A stretch of 64,000 nucleotides of DNA from Isochrysis galbana (GCA_018136815.1 CM030931.1:795511-859510); one strand, 5' to 3'; shown: positions 9,453 to 23,052, numbered from the stretch's first letter. Notes: generated by a model not told the origin, from the letters alone. Made by a program: numbers and translations.

Positions 9453-11181
9453 AAGAGAGTGGCAAGCTGGGCGCGAGCGATAAACCGATGGGACGAGCGA
9501 GCGAGGGAAAGTGGATGGAAGGGGCGAGTACGAAAGTAGACAGAGAATGTGTGGAGAGAGATTGAAGAAGTGCGAGCTAGAGAGGGAGAGGGAGGGCAAC
9601 GTAAACGGTCACAGTCAGTGAGGTCTCCTGACAAAGCAGAGAGAAAGAGAGGGAGAGGAGTGAGCAAGAGAAGAGCAAGTCGGGTCTCCTCAAGTGCGAC
9701 GGACCGTTGTCTTCGCAGGCCTCTTACGCGCCCGCTAGAATCCTTCCTCCTGGCCTCTCTCTCGACAAGGAAAGAGAGAGACAGTGGAAAGATGAGAGAG
9801 AGCGGGGAGAGAGCGGAGCGGGAGGGTTGACGGAGCCGATTGACAGCGGGTGGGTGAGGACATATCAAATGAAGTCAGAGGAGACGGGAGAGATAAATTT
9901 ACTCACAACACACAGATCTCGCACAGCGCACAACAAATTGGTGCGGCGGTGCGGCAGGGGAGAGGCTGGAGGCTTGCTGCCCCTGTGCCCCCCTCTCCCC
10001 CCCCCTTCCGCTCCCCCTTGCTCGCCGCGCCGGCCTCGGCGGCCGTGCTGGCCCTCTCCTCTGTCGGTCTGTGGCTCAGAGATGGGGGGGGGGGGGGGGG
10101 GAGGGTTGGTGGGTTGGTGCAGCAGGACGATAGGGTGTGGGTCTGGGCGATGGGGTGCGAGTCTCACTGCGCGGTCTAGGATCTGGGAGGGTCTAGGTGC
10201 TAGGTGAGTGAGTTGAGTGCTCAGCACATGCAGATGCCAAAGGGCATGGCTTGTGGCTTGAGGTCGACTAACAGCCCCCCCCGGAGGACAGCTACAGCAT
10301 AGGTGCACCATTAACCGCCGACCCGGTAAGAAACTAGAGGTCGAGCCGCGGGCTCGACCCCCAGCTAAGAAACTCCTGCGGCCTCGCAGCGGCAGCGGCC
10401 GGCCCGCCATGACGAGGCGCCCGTCGTTAGCCGTTAGGCCTCGGGCGCGGCGCGGCCGCCAAGCATGCGGGCCACGCCGAGCCGTGAGTAGACGTGATGC
10501 GTTAGTACGAGTACGAGTGCGCGCGCCAGCTGGCCGCGCCCCCCGCTGCAAGCTGCAAGGCGGAAGAGGTGGGGTTGGCGGTTTACGCTTGGCCCGCGCA
10601 CTCGACTTTTGTCACCGCAAGAAATAAGAACCCCCCCCCACCCACCTACCCCGCCCCTAAGAAACCTCAAATAAGAAACTCCCGGGCGGAGCCCGGTGGG
10701 GGCAAGAAAGCTTTAGAAGCTTTGGAGTCCTGTTTTCTTAATGGTGCACCCATACTGTAGTGCCTGAGAGGAGGGGCGCGAGGCACACCCGCCCCCTATG
10801 ACCTATGACCCCTACTCTAACTCTAACTCTAAGAGTAAGTTCGGACTTCTGCAGTATTAGCCTGCGCTTTCGCAATCGTCAATCGTTCTGGCAGGGCGCT
10901 GGCAGGGATGGGAGGCATGGGAGTGAGAGAGTAGAGAGTGTCGCATCTGGGCATGTCCAGCATAGCGCCAGCGCGTGGAAGGGTGCGTGTGCTTGCCGTG
11001 GCAGGTCGTCCTGTCCTGTGTGAGTGTAACCCCTGTCCCCTTGTCGCACAGCGACCTGATCATTCTAAAAATTAAATCAATTCTTCTCGCCTAGCCGAGA
11101 ACGCTCGACTGGCCCAGTATACTCCCTTGAAGGTCGCCCCCTGCCCAGAAGCCAGAACGCTCGTGACCCCCAGAATTACTT
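9453..11181. other. low-complexity intergenic stretch with hairpin-associated TAAGAAAC repeats
   Basis: First comes a purine-rich block (9530-9840), then C- and G-homopolymers near 10000-10100. From 10320 to 10700 the motif TAAGAAAC recurs (10327, 10365, 10660, 10670), twice followed by a GC palindrome such as GTCGAGCCGCGGGCTCGAC or CCCGGGCGGAGCCCGG. No gene seen on either strand. Confidence 0.5.
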
Positions 11182-11675
11182 TTAACTGTTTACTGCCGGA
11201 GCATGCAAATGGATGCTTCAAACGACATATTTCGTCCCTGCTCGCCAACGCCTTGAGGGGTGCCCATGAGGTGCTGGGGGAGCCTCAGGGACATCCTTCC
11301 CCACATTTCCCACCCATTTTCAACACAATAGGTCGAGATTGTAGTATGGAATTATGGAGAAAATAGGCCCGGGGGCGAAGCAGCCATTTGGATGCTTCAG
11401 TTTACCAAATAATCCACGTGTGCACGTTAGAAAGAGGTGTGAGAGGTTGAGGGGAGGGCGGCGCGGCGCAACGGAGTGGGACTGGGAGGGAGAGGGGGGG
11501 GGGGAGGGGGGGGGAGGGGAGGGGGGGGGGGGGATCGGGAAAAATTTGATCATCTCTTTCTTTGCGGAAAGCGTCGCTTATATCGTTGAACATGTCTTCC
11601 TCTCTTCTCTCACCTCAAAAAACCAAACATCGAAGCATCCATTTGCATGCTGCGCTCCCGGCAGTAAAGAGTTAA
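11182..11675 (+). mobile_element. TTAA-flanked MITE, 486 bp, copy 1
   Basis: TTAA occurs at 11182-11185 and 11672-11675 and looks like a target-site duplication. Between them the ends form imperfect terminal inverted repeats of about 40 bp: the left end CTGTTTACTGCCGG then AGCATGCAAATGGATGCTTC, the right end its inverse with a 6-bp insertion. The interior holds a second ATTTGGATGCTTCAG and a G-rich tract and codes for nothing. TTAA duplications are typical of piggyBac-type transposons. A truncated second copy lies at 56696-56955. Confidence 0.8.
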
Positions 11676-11712
11676 CATCTAGGCTTGCCGTGCCTCCCGC
11701 CGCCGCCGCCGA

Positions 11713-14424
11713 ATGGATTCCGCCGACGCGTCCCTTGTCGCCCACGTGGGCCGCCTCTTCCTCCGCGGCGAGCGCGGCGGCGAGGATGGGCTTCTGGCGC
11801 AGTTGCTCAATCCGGGCGATTTTGTCCCCGTGATCCACCCCTTCTATACCGCGCCGCCGCCCCGAGCGAGCGGAGGCTTGGGGGGCACCTGGCTTACGCA
11901 CAGGGCACCCATGGGGCCTCCGTCATCCCACGCGCCCCATGCGCCTCCTACGGGCGCTCCGCCGATGCGGTACGACGCTCTTATGCCCACTCCATCCATT
12001 AATCACGAGACTCTTGTCGGCGTCGCGGCCAATGCGCCTTGGGGAGGGGCGTGCCATGATTGGCCCACAATGCCCCACCCAGTTGCTGGCTGGGGCCGCG
12101 AAGGCAAGGCGAAGCAGGTCATGCGGCTGCCCGAGGCCTCGGTCTGCACACATCGGCGCGGGAAGACCGCCGCCATATCCAGGCCGCATGATCACGGCGA
12201 TGGACTCGCAGAGAGGTACACTTGCGGTCCTACGAGCAGTTTGAGTGCGCGTAGACTTGGAGGTTCTACTCCAAAGTCAGCTGGATGCTCTGCTAATGCA
12301 AGGTCGATTGTAAAGTTGGGGATGATACCCACCGGCGAGTCCACTGCGTGTAGAACGTCTCAAATGAGCGCGGCTACGCAGGGCGAGCTTAGCGTCGCTC
12401 GTGCTCCGATGGGGCCAGTCACACCCCTTCTGCCAGCAACAGCTCATGAATCGAATGCGCCGGGTGCCATTCGCAGCGATGAGCTCATGGAAACTTCGCC
12501 CCAAGCAGCTGGGTCCATGAGAACGGTCACTGAGGGTACTGAGCGCACTCATCAAGGCAGATGCTCATCAGACTCTCGGGAGAAGGGCACGATGCCACGT
12601 GACCCTACCAAGTGCGTGTGCGCTGCGCCAGTACCACCTCTCCCGGTTGCCGAATCTGGGCCGCTGTTAAAGGGCGAAGCGGTGGTGGTCACCGCGGGGA
12701 GACTGGTTGGGGAATCGGCGACAGTATTAAGGCTCGATGAAGATGGTGATCTGTATCTGAAACTATCTGACGGATCGCGCCAAGTCGTCGGGTGTGAACA
12801 AGTCGAGCGAGCATCGAGCAGGCGCCCTGCGGGAATGGAGGAAGCCTCCGAGATGGGTGAACCCGCTGCTGCGATGAGGAGAGATGGAGTGGCAGTGCCG
12901 ACAGGATGCACAGATGACGCCGAGATTCAAGGACCCAACAGGGATGCTATGGGGCTGTGCGCGTCAAGGCGCACTGAACGTTTGGAGGGCATCGGTTCGG
13001 AGATTGCGTTTGATGCTCAGGGCTCAAGCTCTAAAGAGGGTGATGCCGGTGTTTCAACAAGCATCACTACTACCCCAGCAAGGCTCTGGAACTTGGGATT
13101 GGATGGAGGCGGGCATAGGCATGACCAAAAGGAACCCCAATCGGAAGTGCATGTAAGCATCAGGCAAATGCCGCCCGACGAGTCGGTGGGTGTGTCTGGA
13201 GGCAAGGGCTGGACCGAGATAGAGCAGGCTATGCGGCGACCCATGTTGTTGGCCCCTTGTGCGGATGCGATGGCGGAGGTCACACATCTACGTACGACAT
13301 TAGCTGCGGAGGCACATGACATGGAAGTGCGCGTCAGGCTATTTGCCTCCAACGCTGGCACCGCTTCCAGGTCGGATGGCTACGGCGGATTCCCGACGAG
13401 CGCTCAGTGCGAGGAGCTCGAGAGCGGGTGCTGGCCGCATGGAGGGCGGTCCATTAACGGCCCACTCGTCTTCCTCTCCAACGAGGCGCTCTCCTCGATC
13501 CTTGCCTACAGGCAGCGTATGGTTCGGATGGTATGTGAGTATGGTATGGCAAATCATGGCGGGGGCGATATGGATGAGCAAGGTGGAGGCAACGAAGTAG
13601 CCGAGGCGACAGCATCATCCAGCGATCGTGATACCCCCTTCAAGTCACATGGGGAGTCCCCGCACACGGGCGAGGCCATGGTAGGACCCCCCTACCTTCT
13701 CGGTGTCATGCGCGGGCGGCGGCTAGAACGCAGCAGTGGGGACGCCCGTGCTGAAAGCCACACCTCGGCCATGTGCCTTATGATCGACGAGTGCGACGTG
13801 TGGTGGGTGGATGGCGACAACAACCTGGGGAAGGGGGATGAAGCCCGACTAACCACACCCTCTACAGTGTCCGATATGCTCGCGCGCCTTTCTGGAGGAG
13901 ACAGCCATCGCAGCAATAGTTGTGATGATAGAGAGGACGGCGAGAGGACACCGTCTAGTCAGGCCAATCCCGTTGATGAGCTCGGCGCCGCTCCTTTCCG
14001 CATGCTCGATGCTCCTCGGCCTTTCGACAACAGTGGCTTGTGTGCAACGCCACAAGCAGTCCCGTCAGGCCCGAGCGCTGCCGGTGGAGATGTTGTCGGT
14101 TGGATATATGGTTCCGCCGGGCTCGGCACTGGTCCTCCGTGTTGTTCGGTACGAGCGCTGAATGCCTTGGCAGACGTAAGTGCTAGAATTTCGCCGGGCC
14201 CACATGCGGTCGACTTGCTCGGACAGCCGAGGCAAGCGTGGCGACTCGTCCTCGCTGTTGATGTGCTCGCATGCACGGCCACCACTCCCGCCGTAGCTGC
14301 ACATCTCTTCCTTTCTGGTGAGGTTTGCTGCTCTTCTGCTACCTCAAACCAAGAAATCCCCTGGCCGCCTGATAATCCTCCCGGAGTCTTTCTTCCGATA
14401 CAAGTGCATGTAGGATCTGCGTAG
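11713..14424 (+). CDS. large orphan protein, single open frame of 903 codons
   Basis: One uninterrupted frame from ATG 11713 to 14424, an unusual length for chance even in GC-rich DNA, with residue use unlike the shadow frames. I recognise no family. The first 40 residues look folded (LVAHVGRLFLRGERGGEDGLLAQLLNPG). Most of the rest is Ser/Gly/Ala/Met-rich and probably disordered. Around residues 318-350, GEAVVVTAGRLVGESATVL then DEDGDLYLKLSDGSRQVV resembles an SH3-like KOW or Tudor barrel. A hydrophobic C-terminal part (residues 800-903) may fold. The start codon lies 38 bp after a MITE, so the promoter or 5' UTR must include or adjoin it. Unrecognised introns are possible. Confidence 0.6.
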   Translation: MDSADASLVAHVGRLFLRGERGGEDGLLAQLLNPGDFVPVIHPFYTAPPPRASGGLGGTWLTHRAPMGPPSSHAPHAPPTGAPPMRYDALMPTPSINHETLVGVAANAPWGGACHDWPTMPHPVAGWGREGKAKQVMRLPEASVCTHRRGKTAAISRPHDHGDGLAERYTCGPTSSLSARRLGGSTPKSAGCSANARSIVKLGMIPTGESTACRTSQMSAATQGELSVARAPMGPVTPLLPATAHESNAPGAIRSDELMETSPQAAGSMRTVTEGTERTHQGRCSSDSREKGTMPRDPTKCVCAAPVPPLPVAESGPLLKGEAVVVTAGRLVGESATVLRLDEDGDLYLKLSDGSRQVVGCEQVERASSRRPAGMEEASEMGEPAAAMRRDGVAVPTGCTDDAEIQGPNRDAMGLCASRRTERLEGIGSEIAFDAQGSSSKEGDAGVSTSITTTPARLWNLGLDGGGHRHDQKEPQSEVHVSIRQMPPDESVGVSGGKGWTEIEQAMRRPMLLAPCADAMAEVTHLRTTLAAEAHDMEVRVRLFASNAGTASRSDGYGGFPTSAQCEELESGCWPHGGRSINGPLVFLSNEALSSILAYRQRMVRMVCEYGMANHGGGDMDEQGGGNEVAEATASSSDRDTPFKSHGESPHTGEAMVGPPYLLGVMRGRRLERSSGDARAESHTSAMCLMIDECDVWWVDGDNNLGKGDEARLTTPSTVSDMLARLSGGDSHRSNSCDDREDGERTPSSQANPVDELGAAPFRMLDAPRPFDNSGLCATPQAVPSGPSAAGGDVVGWIYGSAGLGTGPPCCSVRALNALADVSARISPGPHAVDLLGQPRQAWRLVLAVDVLACTATTPAVAAHLFLSGEVCCSSATSNQEIPWPPDNPPGVFLPIQVHVGSA

Positions 14425-14761
14425 CCTCTTGGAAAGCTCCGGTAAAGTGCACATGTGCTTTGCAATCGCACGCATTGGTGGGACTATAAAAGAGTGTTGC
14501 GTGTTGCACATTATACCGCCTGGCCTGGGCCTTAGCTTTAGTGAATCTGTAATTTTGATATGTATTGGTAGTTAAGCAGAAGCGAGCTGCGGTCAAGCTT
14601 GTTGCTTGTCTTGGGCGTCCGAAGAAGAAAAGCGTTACATTTGCAGCCAACCCCCAAATGTCGAAAAGCATTCAACCACCAGTATCCCAAAGGTCGAAAA
14701 GCCTTCAATCGCCACCATCCATCCCTGTCAGAGCAAGGCTCATCTCACTCTTGGAGATTGC
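14425..14761. other. 3' flank of the orphan gene
   Basis: Contains ACTATAAAAG at about 14480, which could be a chance TATA box, and a short plus-strand frame with no ATG that reads KKKSVTFAANP. Nothing convincing as a gene. Confidence 0.3.
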
Positions 14762-15687
14762 AACCTACTTTTATAAGTGGGGGTCAATGGGGGCCTCGCG
14801 CCCCCCTCTCTCCATCGCGGACACCCCCCGGGGTGGGCCCGTACAATCAACCCCAGCCCCTGCCCTTTGGCAGGGGCTGGGCAATCAACACTCTGGCCCA
14901 GACCCCTAGTGGGCGCGGGCCGAGACTCGCACTCCCACGCCCAGCATGGGCCTGCCCTCGAGCTGACTCCCCCCCCTCCCCTGGTCGCCAGGCATACAGA
15001 GGCCACTGGGAGGCTCCAATGGCCAGCGTGGCAAGCGTGGGAGAGGCAGGGGGGGCCAGGGGCTGAGCCCCAGCCTCCACTGCCCCCTGAGCTGCCCTTG
15101 CTGGCCCTCTGGGAGCCCCCAAAGGCCCTCTGAGAGCAGGCCGTGGCGCGCCGCATGGCGACGCGCCGCAGGGAGAGGGGTGGAGGAGAATGGAGAGAGG
15201 GAGAGGGGGGGATTTGCACCCCCACCGATGGAGTGCGGTAAGAAACGGGCCCCGTTTGCGTTAGCAAACGGGCGAAGGGGGGCGGCTGGCGACAGGAGGG
15301 GGAGAAGAAGGGAGTGGCTCAAGACGTCCCTGTGGCAGGTATCGGGGGGCGCAGTCATTTATTTCCTCGAGGACTGCTCGCGGCGCGAGCTGTAAGGGCC
15401 GTTCTGCTTCTCGACGAGAGGTCCCTCCCCCCCCCCCCCGGTGTTTTTCCCCGGTGAGTCGCCCGACGTAGGTCGGTCCGCTTCACTGGGTTATCCCTCA
15501 TTGTAACTTGTGGGGAGTTATAATGGGAGCCGGGGGTTTGCGAGGGGGGAGATTTGAAGGGATGCATATGTGTATGTGTCTATGACATCACTTCAAGGCG
15601 TGCGGGCAAGTGCGCTGAGGGGTGTCGTGATAGTACCGGGCTAGTGGGAGTAGTGGTACTAACGCTCAGTTGGTTTATTATTATCAC
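14762..15687 (+). repeat. dispersed non-coding repeat, family A/B composite, longest copy
   Basis: Begins with CAACCTACTTTTATAAGTGG, also present at 51463, and ends with CTAGTGGGAGTAGTGGTACT plus a TTTATTATTA tail. The first part (about 14985-15117) carries the GGGAGAGGCAGGGG and CAGCCCCAGCCTCC block (family B) also seen at 26180, 34330, 54180 and 62540. The second part matches 7768-8390. So the A and B blocks are neighbouring parts of one larger element. Confidence 0.75.
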
Positions 15688-16446
15688 TCTTGGAGATTGC
15701 CTGCGAGGGCGCGCCGGCAGCTAGCGCGGAATGCGGTTCTTGTGGGGAGCTCATGGAGCTTTCCTCGGGGTCGACTACGGGCATGGTGATCGACGCACGA
15801 CGCACGACGCACGACGCACGACGCACGGAGGGCGCGGAAGAAGTGTGGAAGGAGGCTTGTGCTGGGAGGTGGTGGCAAGCGACTGGGGGGCTCAGGCGCG
15901 TGCTTGGCTTGTATTGACTCGTTGACTCGGGGTATAGACTCGGGAACTCGGGGGGACTCGCGTGGGAACACGGTGGGACTCGACAAAGTTGCTACAAAAT
16001 CACTCACAAGAAGCACCAAAAACCAAAGTCCTTGGCCAAGGACCTTGGGCCCGAATCCTGCCAATCCCGTAACCCTCCCGAGCCCAACCAAGAGCCCAAC
16101 TTCACTACCTCACCGAGCCCCACCACCCAGTCCGCCGTTTGTTTTGTCGAGTCCCATCCGCCGACTAGGTCTCCGGCGACCACCCCTTCGACGGGAGTGT
16201 TCACCTTCGGCCCCCTTCCTTCCGAAATTCAGCGCGAGCCACCCGCGAACGCTGCTACCCGTTCTGTCCAAGCCCGAGCCCCGTTGCCCCGTTATCCGAG
16301 CCACCGAGTACCGAGTCCACGTACAAGTCGGCGCCGAACCCTTCGGCGACCGCCGCCCCAAATAAAGTCCGACCCCCCGTTCCATCCCACGCTGCCCTCG
16401 GCCAGTCACCCCGAGGGAACGCACGCCTCCGTTCCCCTTTTGTCCG
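15688..16446. other. spacer with a 7-bp tandem repeat; probable LTR-element flank
   Basis: Five units of CGACGCA lie at 15791-15825. Beyond them the sequence is C-rich with many GACTCG repeats (15910-15990). It may belong to the Ty3 element whose RT piece starts at 16447, but no clean coding frame or LTR border was found. Confidence 0.4.
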
Positions 16447-16620
16447 AGTTTCCGAATCCCGATCAAGGAGTCCGATAAGTATATCACCGCGTTCACTACT
16501 CACCGCGGCAAGTACGAGTTCAACTACTTACCGTTCGGCGTTCAATCCGGTCCCTCCTACATGTGCCGCGTGATGGATGCCGTTCTAGGTGGACTCGCGT
16601 GGGAAATTTGCATCCCTTCT
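16447..16620 (+). pseudogene. Ty3-type reverse transcriptase fragment, plus strand
   Basis: In the frame starting at 16450 the DNA reads RIPIKESDKYITAFTTHRG, then KYEFNYLPFGVQSGPSYMCR, then LGGLAWEIC. This is the RT palm block before the YxDD box. It is homologous to, but diverged from, the minus-strand RT starting near 17900 (IPIKESDRGITAFATHRG). The fragment has no start, and it ends in a C-rich tract just before the active-site box. Unmistakable as Ty3 RT, but dead. Confidence 0.85.
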
Positions 16621-16934
16621 GTTCCCCCCCCCCTCCGCAGATTTCCTTCCCCCCCTTCTGTTCCCCCTCCGCAGATTTCCTTCCCCCCTTCTGTTCCCCC
16701 CCCTTCGTTCCCCCCCTCCGTGTTTCCCCCCCCTTCGTTCCCCCCCCCTCCGTGTTTCCCCCCCCCTCCGCTTCCCCCCCCCCGTTTCCCCCCCCCCTTC
16801 CGCGTTCCCCCCCCCCCCCTCCGCCGCTTCCCCCCCCCCTCCGCGCGCCGAGACAGCGGTTCTCTTCCGCGTTCGTGCGCTGAGACGCCGTGTTCTCTTC
16901 CCCCCCCCCCCCCCCCCCGCGCGCGCGAAAGTCC
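16621..16934. repeat. C-rich low-complexity tract between two inverted RT pieces
   Basis: An irregular array of CCCCCTTC, CCTCCG and CCGTTTCCC units with long C runs, ending at a run of C near 16900-16918. It interrupts both RT fragments. The number of C bases may be an assembly artefact. Confidence 0.85.
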
Positions 16935-18652
16935 CCCACTCCGACAACTTGAGGATCCACCGCATGAGGTGAGAGGCTGGACCGCCTCCGACTGAGTCCT
17001 TCATCGAATGGAGCCACTTGAGAGCGGAGTGGTCTATCACTAGAGTGAAACGCCGGCCCCATAAGTAGGGCCGCCAGTTGCGGATAGATTCAAGCGCTGG
17101 CAAGAGCTCAACCTCCGAAACGGTCCAATTTCTCTCGGCGGGAGATAAGGTCCGACCGTAGTACGCGACCACCCTCTCGCGGCCCTCGTCGTCACGTTGA
17201 GAGAGGATACCGGCGATACCTAGTTGGGTGGCGCCATCCGTCTTGACGATGAACGGACGGTCGTCCTTGGGCGGAGTTAAGACGGGCTCGGCGGTGATGG
17301 CCTGTTTTAGGTCCTCGATGGCCTCATGGCAGGCCGGGGTTTGCGACTCGACGGCGACGTCAACGCCGGAACGAGTGAGCGCGGTAAGCGGTGCGGCGCG
17401 GATGGCGAACCTCCTAATGAAGCGGCGGTAGTACGAACACAACCCCAAGAAGGACCGGACCGCCTCTAAGGAGTTAATCCGCTTGGGGTCGATGTTGGCG
17501 ACAGCTTCTACCTTCTTGGGGTCCATGTGCAGTCCGTCTCGTGACACCACATGTCCGAGATACTCTGCTGAGGTGGCGAAGAAGAGGCACTTTGACATCT
17601 TGCATGTCAAGCCGGCCCAAATGAGGCGCTCAAGGACGAGGTCGAGCCGGTGGAGCATTTGCTCGAAGGAGTCGGTCTCTCTCTTCTCGGGGGTGTTTCC
17701 GAGCCCTGTGGCCCAGATACCCACGTCGTCGAGATAAGGCATACAAATCTCCCAGGCGAGCGATCCGAGGGCGGCATCCATGACCATGACGCGGCACATG
17801 TAAGAAGGGCCCGATTGGACGCCGAAGGGGAGCACGTTAAACTCGTACTTCCCACGGTGGGTGGCGAACGCAGTGATTCCGCGATCGCTCTCTTTGATGG
17901 GGATACCCCAGAAGCCCGAGGCCAGGTCTAGGGTGCACAAGAACGGCAGCCGAGTAGGGCGCTGCCGGACGCGCGGTCGACGGAGGAGGCGGTTTAGGCG
18001 CCGGAGGGTCCGCCGCCACTCCTGCGGACGTCGGGGATGTGGAAGCCCGCAAGGCTCTGATATGGTTGTTGAGGCCCGCTATCATCTCGAGGAGGGCAGC
18101 GTGCTCTCGGTCGCGCTTTTCGTCGCGAAGTTGTTGAGCATCGATCGTGGACTGCATGTGAGCAAGGCGGTCGGCCAAGAGGTCGGCGACGGAGGGAGCC
18201 TCGCTCACGTGTTCCCACGCACTGTAGTCAAGCGGGTGAGGATGGGAGCCGAGCCCCGGGTAGCCCGAGGTCTCGAGGGAGGCGAGCTCAGCTCGTTCGC
18301 GGAATGGGTCGACGAGAGACGGCTCGTCTGACGGAGCGGCGGATGGCGCCGCCGTGCTGGAAGGGTCTGGCGGAGGCTCGGAGCCGCCGGTTCCGACAAA
18401 GTAGACCCCTTGTGGGCCAAAAGGAGTTCCCGCTGTTCCCATGGGCAGAGAGGGAGCGGGACTATGAGAGGGCGCGGTCGTAGGCGCCAAGGCGGAATTT
18501 GTGCTTGTCGAACACGCGATGACTACGGGCTCGTAGGCAGAGGGCCGTTCGACCGAGCCGGCAGCTGACGCGGCCGTAAAAGAGTCGTTGTTGGTTGCGG
18601 GCGGGAAAATGTCAGAGAGGTCATGGTAGGAATAGTTGTCATTGTCTGCCAT
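16935..18652 (-). mobile_element. internally deleted Ty3/gypsy element: gag start joined to RT-RNase H
   Basis: Minus strand. From 18652 a gag-like protein starts MADNDNYSYHDLSDIFPP, is Ser/Pro-rich, then has a coiled stretch (LADRLAHMQSTIDAQQLRDE) and a Pro-rich segment to about 17950. At about 17940 the frame switches to reverse transcriptase: TLDLASGFWGIP, LPFGVQSGPSY, the active-site box MPYLDD, FLGLCSYYRRFI, then RNase H with IVKTDGATQLGIAGIL and FTLVIDHSALKWL. The end of gag, the protease and the N-terminal RT are missing, and no integrase follows. It is cut at about 16935 by the C-rich tract. A second gag copy at 54440-55212 lacks this junction, so a deletion joined the two parts here. 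Confidence 0.88.
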
Positions 18653-19155
18653 CGAGCGCTTCGAGCGGAGAGGCAGACGGAGGTTCGGAGGGTTGCGACG
18701 CGTGGCGTCGGAGAGTCGAGACGAGGCTAGCTAGCGAGCTAGAGGAAGAGAGAGAGAATGAGAGTGAGAGCTCCTTAGGTCCAAGGTAGGCACGAGGGGC
18801 TACAACGCGGGGACTCAAAAAGCTGCTGTCCAACAGAGACAGACAAACTAAACCAAACGGGACGAAAACTAACCACACTTGGACGGGCGACCGAGCGTCG
18901 ACACCAAGGCAAGACCGAGCGTCGGCACCAAGGCAACTTAGCAGCGCACGGACATCCGACAGAGGGGACGGCACAACGAGGGCAGACCTCGCTGGGGGAG
19001 CTGCGACCGAGATATAACAGAAGACGGACGACAATCGTGGAACGTTTGATGTCATCAAGCGAAAGTAGGAGAAGAGACGATATACCCATCAACGAGACCT
19101 TGAGAGTTAAAATAGCTCGCCGGCTAAAAGTAAAAGTCTGTCCTCGTATGGAATA
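18653..19155 (-). repeat. 5' leader/LTR region of the Ty3 element, copy 1
   Basis: Upstream of gag on the minus strand. It is nearly identical to 55695-56172, up to about TCCTCGTATGGAATACGA. The LTR borders are not visible. The sequence has the empty-site version (single CTTCGAGC at 18659-18666) of the hAT MITE insertion seen in copy 2. Confidence 0.75.
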
Positions 19156-20126
19156 CGACAGAAACCTGACGACCTGAGACTTGATACCTAACGGAGCATC
19201 TGGGTGACGGCAAGAGAGGAGGGATTCGGCGCGCGCTCCATGCCCTTATCGTTTTAGTTTTAGCGATAGGTGTTGCATACACATTCGAGGCATAACCCAG
19301 GACGCGCTTCAAATAATTTCAAATACGGCCAAAGACATATGTATTTGGCCTCCGGCGAAATACGGTAAATAGGTAGTAGTAGTATTTTCCATCTAGGGTT
19401 AGGGCTGAGGGCGTGGATGTGGATGCTCTGGTGGTGGTGGTGTGGTGGTGTGGTCGGTTGGCGGTTGGCGGTTGGGTCGCGAGAAGCAAAAAGAAAACCC
19501 ACCTTCGCCTGCGAGGGGAGCCCCCCCGCCCGCCCGCCCGCCCGCCGGTGGGTTTTGTTTTGGCGCCCTCCTCCCCTGCTGTTTCTCTTTCTCTCTTTCT
19601 CTTCTCTCAACCGTCAGACAAGAGAGAGAGTTGAGAGAGACGGGTGGGTTCCTCTCTCTCTCTCTCTCTAAGAAGAGAGAAGAGTCTCGGTTCCTCCCTC
19701 GGGCAGACCGTTCTCCTTGGGAAGCGGATTCCCGGAGGCTGTGACGGTAAAGAAGACACGCGGGGATATCAGCGAGGGAGTAGGAGAGAGCGCGAGGCGG
19801 TGCAGGCCGAGAGTTCTCGTAAAAGAGGAGAGATGTATTGAGAGGGAAGGGGTGTGCCAGCGGCTCTCGTGGGGGACCCGTCGATAAATTAGTTTGTTGT
19901 TCCGTATATGGCAAAGAGACGGGCTCAGTTTTCTGGGCTGGGAGAAGATCTCGAAGGAAGAGAAGGGAGAGAGGGAGCCAACTCCCACTCCCTCGTCGTG
20001 CCTGCAACAGAGAGGGAGGGAGGGAGGGAGGGAGGGAGGGAAGGGAAGGAGGGAAGGAGAGAGAGAGAGAGGAGGGGGTTGGGCAGAGATAGAGAGAGAG
20101 AGAGCGCGCGCGCGCGAGGTGGCGTG
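19156..20126. other. low-complexity stretch upstream of the DPY-30/kinase gene
   Basis: Near 19215-19260 the inverse of CGATAAGGGCATGGAGCGCG resembles the start of the retroposon at 53851. From 19500 onward runs of CT, GA and (GGGA)n (about 20012-20045) dominate. The promoter of the gene at 20127 must lie in this purine-rich DNA. No TATA box chosen. Confidence 0.45.

Positions 20127-23052
<2,926 letters not shown>

Noticed and set aside
9865..10551. Minus-strand frame of about 230 codons
   Set aside because: Pro/Arg-rich reading of low-complexity GC DNA without motif, splice signal or start context.
14478..14490. ACTATAAAAG as a TATA box
   Set aside because: No credible gene starts within the next few hundred bases on the plus strand.
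14565..14760. Short plus frame with KKKSVTFAANP, resembling a PP1-docking motif
   Set aside because: No ATG, it runs into repeat DNA at 14762, and the motif is short enough to arise by chance.
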